Assembly (NCBI RefSeq): GCF_947499295.1
Contig: NZ_CANMNP010000005.1
Span: 1-64,000, forward strand
DNA length: 64,000 nucleotides
Reading direction: 5' to 3'
DNA from: an uncultured Roseibium sp.
Lineage (GTDB): Bacteria; Pseudomonadota; Alphaproteobacteria; Rhizobiales; Stappiaceae
The position numbers and the translations under genes were made by a program. The notes below the pieces were generated by a model, which was not told the origin of the DNA, ran no database searches, and was given only the letters and a program-made list of their open reading frames with translations. Positions 51,852 to 59,690 of this stretch are shown in pieces. Position 1 is the first letter of the stretch; each line of letters opens with the position of its first letter.

Positions 51852-52275
51852 CAACTTACGATGAACTGGTCACGATTGGTTTGAAGCTTGTGCCTGGAAT
51901 AGACCGAACCCGTTCGCCTCTCAAACGGATCGGAAAGCGACCATCGTGCTGGTGTCTTTCTGTCGGCTTCGTCGCAAAGTCAGTCGATTATTGCAACAGA
52001 GCCTTTTTTGTTTCCGAGCATATATGCTTGCGGAAAAGGCGCGTCTTGTCGCAAGTGACAAATTGACGGTTTGACCTGCAACGGTCTGAGCGGCGACACT
52101 TCTGCAAGGACGACGCCAAAAAAAGCGTCACAGCGTCATGCAAGTTCAAACGATCAGGCGCAGCGCTCGCAATGCGACCCAGATTAACTGGCAGCATGGA
52201 TGCTGCCGAACAGGCCTAGACTGTCATTCAGCCCCTTCCGTTCGGTGCCGGGGACAAAAGCCTAAGGAGAGTGAC
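51852..52275. other. Gap with mobile-element debris and a palindrome
   Basis: The 424 bases after the reductase contain the 39-bp IS6-like end pair described separately and a perfect 12-bp palindrome AGCATATATGCT at 52017-52028 within CCG...CGG flanks. I see no gene. Open frames here lack homology and ribosome sites. Confidence 0.5.
51965..52003 (-). mobile_element. 39-bp pair of IS6-type terminal repeats
   Basis: Reading the minus strand, GGCTCTGTTGCAA starts the piece and, only 39 bp later, a diverged inverse end (plus strand GGCTTCGTCGCAA) closes it. The outer 24 bases match the corresponding end of the 352-bp element in 21 positions, so both derive from the same IS type in the same orientation. 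It may be an extreme deletion product, or a single solo end with a chance partner. Confidence 0.55.
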
Positions 52276-53586
52276 TTGGGATCCGCAAAGGGTAAAGCTG
52301 ATTTACGCAAGTCCGCGCTCATGAAAAGTGCAGTGGGTATCTTTTGCGGTGCGTTTGTGTTCGCGAACGTTTCCTTCGATTCTGCGCATGCGGGTGAAGG
52401 CGACCGGCAAAACGCCAGTTCGAGCTTTGAAGCTTGCGGGCCGGCAGGACAATGGATCGACCCGGCAACGGGTAAAGCCGTGCCTCCGGAGGCTGCGCTG
52501 TTGCAAGCGGCCAGCGGCGCCATAGTGCTTTTGGGCGAGTCTCATACCTCAAAGGAAGATCATCTCTGGCAAACCCATACGCTCGCGGGTCTGTTCGCTC
52601 ACAATCCAGACATCATTGTCGGTTTCGAGGCCTTTCCGCGAGACACGCAATCGGTTCTCGACAGATGGGCAGCCGGTGATCTGCTTGAAGACGCGTTTTT
52701 AAAGGAAGTTCGCTGGAACGACGTTTGGGGTTATGACGCCGATTACTATTTGCCGCTTTTCAATTTTGCCCGTCAGAACCGGCTCGGCATGAAAGCGATA
52801 AATGTAGGTCGCAGTCTTGTTTCCACGGTTGGCCGCGAAGGTTGGGAGAACGTTGGGGAAAAGGACCGGCAAGGGATCGGCACACCGGCGCCTGCAAGCG
52901 AAACCTATAGGAAGGCGCTTGCGGAGGTCTTTTCCAGCAAGCTTTCACACGGTATCGGTCGCGTGGCTGTCGAAGGCGGTGAGGCGGAAAATGAAGAGCC
53001 AAAAGTCGAGGACATTTTAACCCGGACCGAATTCAATAATTTTGTTGATGCACAGCTTGTCTGGGACAGGGCCATGGCCGAGGCGTTGTTCGATGCCAGC
53101 GAAAAGAACCCGGGGGTGCTTGTCGTCGGCATTCTGGGCCGGGGTCACGTTGAAAACGGATTTGGTGTTCCTCATCAACTCGAGAGCCTCGGTGCTGAAA
53201 AGGTCGTTTCATTGTTGCCAATAACTGTCGCGGACGACTGCCGCACGATTGAGACTTCGATAGCGGATCTTGTCTTTCTCGTGGACGACCGTGAGACGGA
53301 ACCAAATCGGCCTCAGCGCCCCAGACTTGGTGTTTTTATCGAACCGGCAAGCGATGGGGGCGTATTGTTGAGCCGCGTGACGGACGGAAGTATTGCGGAG
53401 GCCGCCGACCTTCGCAGTGGCGATGTGGTGCTGAAAGCAGCGGGCGAAGATCTGTCCTCAACGGCAGATCTTGTTGAGATCATCCAGCGACAGGCTCCGG
53501 GCACATGGCTCCCGCTTGAAATTGAACGTGATGGTGAAATCCAGACGCTGGTTGCAAAGTTTCCCTCCGCGTCGGACACAAAATGA
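52276..53586 (+). CDS. Secreted ChaN-domain protein with C-terminal PDZ domain
   Basis: This 436-aa protein starts with a signal peptide (hydrophobic VGIFCGAFVFANVSFDSAHAG at about residues 19-39). A ChaN-type haem/iron-binding domain spans residues 60-330 (VLLGESHTSKEDHLWQ, GFEAFPRDTQ, VVGILGRGHVENGFGVPHQL). A PDZ domain lies at 340-430 (GVLLSRVTDGSIAEAADLRSGDVVLKAAGE). A TTG start at 52276 is chosen because AAGGAG lies 6 bases upstream. ATG 52321 has none but gives a shorter signal. It overlaps the M1-like peptidase gene by ATGA, so the two probably act together in the periplasm. Confidence 0.83.
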   Translation: MGSAKGKADLRKSALMKSAVGIFCGAFVFANVSFDSAHAGEGDRQNASSSFEACGPAGQWIDPATGKAVPPEAALLQAASGAIVLLGESHTSKEDHLWQTHTLAGLFAHNPDIIVGFEAFPRDTQSVLDRWAAGDLLEDAFLKEVRWNDVWGYDADYYLPLFNFARQNRLGMKAINVGRSLVSTVGREGWENVGEKDRQGIGTPAPASETYRKALAEVFSSKLSHGIGRVAVEGGEAENEEPKVEDILTRTEFNNFVDAQLVWDRAMAEALFDASEKNPGVLVVGILGRGHVENGFGVPHQLESLGAEKVVSLLPITVADDCRTIETSIADLVFLVDDRETEPNRPQRPRLGVFIEPASDGGVLLSRVTDGSIAEAADLRSGDVVLKAAGEDLSSTADLVEIIQRQAPGTWLPLEIERDGEIQTLVAKFPSASDTK

Positions 53587-55544
53587 TGCGGGGTGGCGTC
53601 CGGGTCGCTTTTGCCGTTGCTTGTGGGGTTGCCTCCGTCTCACTTTCCATGGCCGCAGAGAGGACAGTCCACAACAATGTGCGCCTCGATGTCGACCCCG
53701 AGGCGAGAGTGATCGAGGTTCAAAATCGGATCACCGTCAATGGAACCGACAGCCTTGCTCTGCGGTTTGCAGATTGGCTTGATGTGGAAGAGGTGGCCGT
53801 TGACGGGGCACCTGCAAATTTGGATCGCAGGCGCGATGGCGGTGTCGTTTCATTGCCGAGGGCAGATCGTCAAATCGTTTCATTGACGCTGAGCGGCGAC
53901 ATTCCTGAAATCATGACTTCGGGACCGGATGGAGCGGTTCTGTTCGGCAACTCGGGTTGGTTTCCCATCGCTCAGGCAGAGGAGTTGAGCTATGAACTCC
54001 GGGTGACCGTACCTCATCCTTATCAGGCGGTTTCCTCAGGTCGGTTGTCTGAAGAAACTGAAACGGCATCATCGTCTTCAGCGACCTTTATCGCGAATTT
54101 CGCGCTTGAGCCTCCTTCTGTGTTCATTGGGCCTTACTCGGTAGCGGAACGAGACAAATCCGAAATCAGGTTAAGGACCTATTTTCATGAAGATATCCAT
54201 GAGTTTTCAGATCAGTATCTGGCGAAATCAGAAGCTTATCTGAACCGATTTTCAACTGAGATCGGGCGTTATCCGTATCAGGATTTTCACGTCGTATCAT
54301 CGCCGCTTCCCGTTGGGCTCGGATTTGTAAATCTGGCGTATGTCGGCCGTATGATTGTGCCGCTCCCGTTTATGCAAGGACGTTCACTTGCCCACGAAGT
54401 GTTGCACAATTGGTGGGGCAACGGCGTCTTCGTCGACTATCGGGAGGGCAACTGGGCCGAAGGCCTGACGACCTATATGGCGGATTACGCGCTTGCGGCC
54501 GACGAGGGACCAGAAGCAGCGAAACAGATGCGGCTTGATTGGCTCAGGGACTTTGCCGCTTTGCCTCCCGAGCGCGACATGCCGGTGATCGAGTTCCGGT
54601 CAAAGCGGCACGACGCATCGCAAATTGTCGGTTACAACAAGGTTGCCTTTCTTTTTCACATGTTGAAAGGCGAAATCGGTGACGAGGTGTTTGCAGGCAG
54701 CCTGCAAAAATTCTGGACAGACCACAAGTTTTCACATGCTGACTGGTCTGATCTGCGCCACTCGTTTGAAGCCGTCTCAGGTCGCGACCTTGTTTGGTTT
54801 TTCGATCAATGGCTTGAAAGAAAGGGAGCCCCGGAAATTCAGCTGTCGATGGCCAAGGTTCAACGTGGTTCCAGTGCCTACGTGAGCGAGTTTACGATCC
54901 GCCAGACCGGTTCGATCTATAGCTTGAACATTCCGATCGAGATTGAAACAAAGGACGGCCTCGTCAGTGAAAATGTCAGGCTTTCTGAACGCGAACAAAC
55001 CTTCGAAATTCAATCTGACACAAAACCGCTGCGGCTCAGTGTCGATCCTGCGTTCGATGTTTTTCGCCGTCTGCTGTCGGGCGAAAGCCCTGTTATCATT
55101 CGCGACGTCACACTTGAACCCGCGGTGGATGTGCTTCTTTTGTCCGAGCAAGGTACATTTGCCGAAGCGGCGCAAAGGCTGCTGGCGCGGCTTTTGGGCA
55201 ACGACACGGTTACCACACCCGTCAGCGAGCATGGAAAGATAGAAAAGGCCACTGTCGTGCTGGGCCGGAGCGCGGCCATCAAAGAATTTGCTGAAGAAAA
55301 TGGGTTGAAACTTCCGCCACTAGACGACACCGGCAATACGGCAGCTGCTTGGGTTACCAGGTTGAAAAGTGATCTGCCTGTCATGCTGATTTCTGCCCGC
55401 GACGGTGATGCCTTGAGCGCGCTGGTTCGATCACTGCCTCATTACGGGCGGCAAAGCTACGTGTCCTATGCGGGAAACAAGGCCATCGAACGGGGTACCT
55501 GGCCGATAGAAACGAACCCGCTGGAAATCACGTTTCCGCATTGA
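53583..55544 (+). CDS. Secreted M1-family (gluzincin) peptidase-like protein
   Basis: This 653-aa protein has a signal peptide (residues 1-25, ending SLSMAAE) and an M1-like catalytic core with HEVLH (271-275) in SLAHEVLHNWWGN and a third zinc ligand Glu in NWAEGL (293). The Glu follows after 17 residues instead of the usual 18. The exopeptidase GxMEN motif is missing and reads VGLGFVN at the expected place, so aminopeptidase activity is uncertain. It is co-translated with the ChaN-PDZ protein. Confidence 0.83.
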   Translation: MMRGGVRVAFAVACGVASVSLSMAAERTVHNNVRLDVDPEARVIEVQNRITVNGTDSLALRFADWLDVEEVAVDGAPANLDRRRDGGVVSLPRADRQIVSLTLSGDIPEIMTSGPDGAVLFGNSGWFPIAQAEELSYELRVTVPHPYQAVSSGRLSEETETASSSSATFIANFALEPPSVFIGPYSVAERDKSEIRLRTYFHEDIHEFSDQYLAKSEAYLNRFSTEIGRYPYQDFHVVSSPLPVGLGFVNLAYVGRMIVPLPFMQGRSLAHEVLHNWWGNGVFVDYREGNWAEGLTTYMADYALAADEGPEAAKQMRLDWLRDFAALPPERDMPVIEFRSKRHDASQIVGYNKVAFLFHMLKGEIGDEVFAGSLQKFWTDHKFSHADWSDLRHSFEAVSGRDLVWFFDQWLERKGAPEIQLSMAKVQRGSSAYVSEFTIRQTGSIYSLNIPIEIETKDGLVSENVRLSEREQTFEIQSDTKPLRLSVDPAFDVFRRLLSGESPVIIRDVTLEPAVDVLLLSEQGTFAEAAQRLLARLLGNDTVTTPVSEHGKIEKATVVLGRSAAIKEFAEENGLKLPPLDDTGNTAAAWVTRLKSDLPVMLISARDGDALSALVRSLPHYGRQSYVSYAGNKAIERGTWPIETNPLEITFPH

Positions 55545-55582
55545 CCGCGTATTCTTGCATCGGTTTGCAATGGTAGCGCCGA

Positions 55583-56038
55583 TCACAGAAGGAAGGGGTA
55601 GCCACCTTCAAGTTTCAAAAGCGCAATCTTGGTGTCCGTGCCGCCTGAGCCTGAATATCCACCCAGTCCGTTGGCTGACAGAATCCGATGGCATGGAATG
55701 ATGATGGGGATGGGATTGGCCCCGCATGCCTGACCAACAGGTTGACCAAAGGTGTCGAGTTCCTTGGCAACGTCGCCATAAGTTCTGGTTTCGCCATAGG
55801 GAATTGCAAGCATTGCCTGGAAGACCGATTGGTGAAGATCTCCGCCTTTCGGGGCAAGCGGCAAGTCAAAGGCTTTCAGGGAACCATCCAGGTACGCGTG
55901 GATCTGTTTTGCTGCTTCGAGCAGCAAAGGCGTTTCCTCTTTGCCTGGGGACCCATTCCAGTGTAACTGGGTGATCGCGCCTTCATCCTCCCGGATGGAA
56001 AGGTGCCCGAGCCATGTTTCTATTTCCAAAATGGGCAT
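55583..56038 (-). CDS. ogt: Methylated-DNA--protein-cysteine methyltransferase
   Basis: This 151-aa DNA repair protein has the acceptor cysteine in IIIPCHRIL (C116), the helix-turn-helix region SVFQAMLAIPYGETRTYGDVA and the GGYSG loop after the active site. It transfers alkyl groups from O6-alkylguanine to itself and is then inactive. It lacks an Ada N-terminal domain. It is divergent from the EamA gene. Confidence 0.93.
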   Translation of the reverse strand: MPILEIETWLGHLSIREDEGAITQLHWNGSPGKEETPLLLEAAKQIHAYLDGSLKAFDLPLAPKGGDLHQSVFQAMLAIPYGETRTYGDVAKELDTFGQPVGQACGANPIPIIIPCHRILSANGLGGYSGSGGTDTKIALLKLEGGYPFLL

Positions 56039-56165
56039 GCCTGTCTCCGGTCTTCTTCAAATTCTGTATCCGGTGACCGTTTCAAGCGCAAGCGATGCAT
56101 CAGGCCGGGTGTACCAGGCAAGTGCGTTTGCGCGCGCAAGCCGGAATTGCAAGGACGCAAAGCGC

Positions 56166-57071
56166 ATGGGGCAAAACAATGGGCAAAAACCAAATGCAGG
56201 CATCGAATTGCCGGCAGCCCCCCTGGCGGGTATCGGGCTCATTGTTCTTGCGGCCTTGAGTTTTTCCATACTGGATGCCGTGGCGAAGTATCTTTCGGCG
56301 ACTTTGCCGACGCTGCAGATTGCCTGGATGCGGTTTGTCAGTCACGCGGTTCTCGCGATCATTGCGTTCCGGGTGTGGAATGCTCCGTCGTTACTCAAGA
56401 CCGAGAGACCCGTTCTTCAGATCATCAGGACGCTTTGCTTGCTCGGCACCACGGTTTTCAATTTTCTCGCTGTCCGTTATCTCCAGCTTGCAGAGACGAC
56501 CGCCATCATGTTTGCCGGGCCTCTGCTGATCACGGCATTGGCCGGACCTATGCTGGGAGAATGGGCCGGCCCCAGGCGATGGGCGGCCATTCTTGTCGGA
56601 TTTGGTGGTGTTATTTTTGTAACCCAACCGGGCACGGGCGCTATGCACTGGGCTGCGATCTATTCGGTCGCAGCAATGATAAGCTATGCCCTCTATGCGC
56701 TGTTGACCCGGCAACTGACCGCGACCGAGAATTCCGCGGGAATGCTGATCATCTCCGGTGTGCTTGCGTCGATCCTGATGACACCTTCCGGCCTGAGCGT
56801 CTGGGTGACGCCGCCGGATCTTTGGACATGGATACTGTTGCTCGGGACAGGTGTGCTTGGAGCAGGCGGACACATGCTGTTCATAAAGGCACACACGATT
56901 GCACCAGCGCCGGTTCTTGCTCCCTTCATGTATTCCCAGATCGTCTGGATGATCGCGCTCGGCCTCCTGTTCTTCAATGACGTGCCAACGGTGACGACAT
57001 TGATCGGAGCGGCGATCGTGGTCGCGTCCGGGCTCTATATTCTCTACCGCGAGCGCGTGAAGTCTCTTTGA
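56166..57071 (+). CDS. DMT-superfamily (EamA) permease
   Basis: This 301-aa protein has ten predicted membrane helices in two EamA repeats (IVLAALSFSILDAVAKYL at the start, SVAAMISYALYALLTRQLT in the second). It is similar to the RhaT/YdcZ-like metabolite exporters. The substrate is unknown. ATG 56166 is chosen. The longer open frame runs antisense through the ogt gene. Confidence 0.86.
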   Translation: MGQNNGQKPNAGIELPAAPLAGIGLIVLAALSFSILDAVAKYLSATLPTLQIAWMRFVSHAVLAIIAFRVWNAPSLLKTERPVLQIIRTLCLLGTTVFNFLAVRYLQLAETTAIMFAGPLLITALAGPMLGEWAGPRRWAAILVGFGGVIFVTQPGTGAMHWAAIYSVAAMISYALYALLTRQLTATENSAGMLIISGVLASILMTPSGLSVWVTPPDLWTWILLLGTGVLGAGGHMLFIKAHTIAPAPVLAPFMYSQIVWMIALGLLFFNDVPTVTTLIGAAIVVASGLYILYRERVKSL

Positions 57072-57208
57072 CCTTGACGACGCGTACAAGCACACACTTA
57101 GAATCAATCATGTGAGGCGGTTGACGTGCCGCCCGTCTTTACTTCTTAATACAGACTGGATTTACCGACTGGCCAGGAAGGGCCGCCAGCCTGTTTAGGA
57201 GGAATGGG

Positions 57209-57853
57209 ATGGACTTGAGCCGCCGCACGTTTTTGGGAGGCGCCGCCGCCGTCGCGGGTACGCTTGCCATGCCGCACGTCGCGCAGGCGAATGCCGCAGC
57301 GAATGCCTATTTCAACGGTTATCAGGACGACAATGGTTTCCAGTTCAGGCGAACCAACCTGAACCGGATAGAACCCGTCTGGCGCAAGCAGATGGTGAAA
57401 TACTTCAGTCCGGAACCACCCGGAACCGTCGTTGTCGATACCACCAACCATTTTCTCTATTGGATCTGGGAAAACAATACTGCGCTTCGATACGGCGTAG
57501 GTGTCGGCCGGGAAGGCTTCAAATGGTACGGCCGGGCCCGCATTGACCGCAAGGCTCTTTGGCCGCGCTGGGTACCACCACCCGAAATGCTGAAACGTCA
57601 GCCTGATCTGCCGCGCAAGGTGGACGGCGGAGCTGCCAACAATCCGCTTGGCCCGCGGGCTTTGTATCTTTACCGGAACGGGCAGGATCTCGGGTACCGT
57701 CTACATGGAACCCTGGAGCCGTGGAGCATAGGACATGATGTCTCCAGCGGTTGTATCCGCATGCTGCCCGAAGACGTGATCGATCTCTACCAGCGTTGCC
57801 CGAAAGGGACAGCCGTACTGGTGCTTGAACATCTTGGCGCCAACGCCGGTTAA
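57209..57853 (+). CDS. L,D-transpeptidase (YkuD family), Tat-exported
   Basis: This 214-aa protein has a canonical twin-arginine signal (SRRTFLGGAA, residues 4-13, cleavage near AQANA) and a YkuD catalytic domain. The motif is H-G in YRLHGT followed by SSGCIRM, with the nucleophile Cys in the latter. It cross-links peptidoglycan or attaches proteins to it. GGAGGAA lies upstream. Its stop shares a base with the next start (TAATG), linking it to an OmpA-like lipoprotein. Confidence 0.92.
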   Translation: MDLSRRTFLGGAAAVAGTLAMPHVAQANAAANAYFNGYQDDNGFQFRRTNLNRIEPVWRKQMVKYFSPEPPGTVVVDTTNHFLYWIWENNTALRYGVGVGREGFKWYGRARIDRKALWPRWVPPPEMLKRQPDLPRKVDGGAANNPLGPRALYLYRNGQDLGYRLHGTLEPWSIGHDVSSGCIRMLPEDVIDLYQRCPKGTAVLVLEHLGANAG

Positions 57854-58428
57854 TGCCGGCGCGGTGCTGTTTTGCAAAGGATTTGGGGGCTTCGTTGGGT
57901 AAGTGGTTGGGCCGGTCAGGCCAGGGCGTGATTGTCGCCGGAATGTGTTTGTTGGGATTGGCAGGGTGCAACAGCGCGGGTGGATTGACTTCGCCTGACG
58001 TCACGAATGCACCGGCAGCAGGTTTTGTTGAAATCAAACCTGGGTCCGAAGAAGAATTCATCATGAATGTCGGTCGCCGGGTTTACTTTTCCAAAGGGTC
58101 GTCGGTTGTCAGCGATGAGGCCAAGCTGACGCTTCAGAACCAAGCCAAATGGCTGAAAGACAACAGGAAGTGGTTGGTAAAAGTGCAAGGTCACGCAGAC
58201 GATCCGGGCAGTGAAGCAGCGCAAAAGACATTGTCTACCAAGCGAGCAGATGCGGTTGTGGCCGAACTGGTAAAGCTGGGCGTGCCATCGCAGCGGGTTT
58301 GGGCCAAAGGCTATGGCGTCGAACGCCCGGTGACGGATTGCGACGATGTGGCCTGTCAGTCGCAAAATCGCCGCGTCGTCGTCAATTTGCGCGAGGAGTA
58401 TGACGATTCCGCTCCCCAGGCGCGTTGA
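57853..58428 (+). CDS. OmpA-family (Pal-like) lipoprotein
   Basis: This 191-aa protein has a lipobox (LLGLAGC, Cys about residue 39) and a C-terminal OmpA peptidoglycan-binding domain (YFSKGSSVVSDEAK, VQGHADDPGSEAAQK, RADAVVAELVKLGVP, QNRRVVV). It tethers the outer membrane to peptidoglycan. The ATG at 57853 gives a long n-region. A TTG at 57895 after GGGGG is a shorter alternative. Coupling to the L,D-transpeptidase suggests joint envelope function. Confidence 0.88.
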   Translation: MPARCCFAKDLGASLGKWLGRSGQGVIVAGMCLLGLAGCNSAGGLTSPDVTNAPAAGFVEIKPGSEEEFIMNVGRRVYFSKGSSVVSDEAKLTLQNQAKWLKDNRKWLVKVQGHADDPGSEAAQKTLSTKRADAVVAELVKLGVPSQRVWAKGYGVERPVTDCDDVACQSQNRRVVVNLREEYDDSAPQAR

Positions 58429-58474
58429 TAAGGCGCGTGCCTCAGATAAATAACAAAAATCTGTTTACCGCGAA

Positions 58475-58500
58475 GGCAGAGGGTTGTAACGCTCTCTGCC
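58475..58500. repeat. Inverted repeat upstream of the LacI gene
   Basis: GGCAGAG (58475-58481) and CTCTGCC (58494-58500) pair perfectly over 7 bp. Nearby words TTGTAACGCT and AGCGGTTACC resemble LacI-type half sites. Either could be the autoregulatory operator, and neither is certain. Confidence 0.35.
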
Positions 58501-58530
58501 ACTGCCGCAGCGGTTACCTGAGAACAATAA

Positions 58531-59622
58531 ATGTCTGAAGACAACGGATCATCGTCTCCAACACCGGGCCTCCCACCGAAGCCCGGCAAACGACTGACAC
58601 TGGGACATATCGCAGATCAGCTCGGCATTTCGACGGCGACGGTTTCCCTCGCACTACGTGACAGCCCGCTTGTTGCTGAAGAAACACGTGAAAAGGTCAA
58701 GCAGACCGCACAGGAAGTCGGTTATATCTACAATCGTTCGGCAGCGTCGCTCAGGACAGCGCGAAGCCAGATTGTCGGCGTCGCTGTCCATGACATTCTG
58801 AACCCCTTTTTCGCTGAAGTCTTTTCCGCTCTTGAAGATGTTCTTGAAGAACAAGGACAGATGATTTTCATCTGCAATCACAGGGATGACGTGAAACGAC
58901 AACGCGCCTTTGTAAACACGCTTTTGCAGCATCGCGCAGATGGGTTGATCCTGTGCCCTTCAGTTGGCACTTCAGCTGAGGAGATCAATCGCCTGGTGGA
59001 TCAGGGCATTCCCGTGACACTCGTTGCTCGCGAGGTTCAGGGCGTCTGGGCGCCGTGTGTACGTGGCGACGATTTGTCCGGTACGTTTCAAATCACCAAG
59101 CACCTGCTCGCACAGGGCCACAAGGATATCGCGATGATTGGCGGGCGCCGCGACAGTTCCACCGGCAAGTATCGAAATGCGGGCTGGCGCAAGGCAATGA
59201 GCGAAGCGGGGTTCGATCCCGACAGCCAGCTTGATCTGCCCGAGTTGATGACACAGGCCGACGGCCGCGCGGCCGTATCAAAGGTTCTGGAAGCTCGGGA
59301 GCGACCGACAGCAATTGTCGGTTTCAACGATCTGGTTGCCTTCGGTCTGATGACGACATTCCGCCGCGCCGGAATTGAGCCCGGACCGGATATTGCCGTG
59401 ACCGGTTATGACGATATCGACGGTGCGGATGCCCGCACACCGGCACTGACATCCGTCAACAGTCAACCCGACAAAATCGGCAGACTGGCGGCCTTGACCT
59501 TGCTCCGTCAGATTGCAGGCGACCGCGTTCCCAACACACCGATCGTCATCGAGCCGGAACTCAAGGTCCGCGAAAGCTCGCCGCCTCCAGGTGTCCGTCT
59601 GGCACCAAAGTTGGCGGAGTAG
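58531..59622 (+). CDS. LacI-family transcriptional regulator
   Basis: This 363-aa repressor has an N-terminal helix-turn-helix (TLGHIADQLGISTATVSLALRD, about residues 22-43), hinge helix and periplasmic-binding-like effector domain (IVGVAVHDILNPFFAEV to VNSQPDKIGRLAA). A Pro-rich 20-residue leader precedes the DNA-binding domain. No sugar gene is adjacent, so the target is unknown. Transcription ends at a strong terminator just downstream. Confidence 0.9.
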   Translation: MSEDNGSSSPTPGLPPKPGKRLTLGHIADQLGISTATVSLALRDSPLVAEETREKVKQTAQEVGYIYNRSAASLRTARSQIVGVAVHDILNPFFAEVFSALEDVLEEQGQMIFICNHRDDVKRQRAFVNTLLQHRADGLILCPSVGTSAEEINRLVDQGIPVTLVAREVQGVWAPCVRGDDLSGTFQITKHLLAQGHKDIAMIGGRRDSSTGKYRNAGWRKAMSEAGFDPDSQLDLPELMTQADGRAAVSKVLEARERPTAIVGFNDLVAFGLMTTFRRAGIEPGPDIAVTGYDDIDGADARTPALTSVNSQPDKIGRLAALTLLRQIAGDRVPNTPIVIEPELKVRESSPPPGVRLAPKLAE

Positions 59623-59649
59623 GTGCCTGATCTTTGGACTGTTATGGAA

Positions 59650-59678
59650 AAAGGGCGGCACGGCCGCCCTTTCGTTTT
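59650..59678 (+). terminator. Rho-independent terminator after the LacI gene
   Basis: AAAGGGCGGC and GCCGCCCTTT pair over 10 bp around an ACG loop, followed by CGTTTT. The symmetric A/T ends allow use from both sides, so it may also end the converging BCCT gene. Confidence 0.85.
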
Positions 59679-59690
59679 ATGCGCCGGCCA

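Noticed and set aside
56003..56980. 325-codon frame overlapping the EamA permease
   Set aside because: It is a frame shadow with Cys/Arg/His-rich composition. The permease frame has clear membrane helices.
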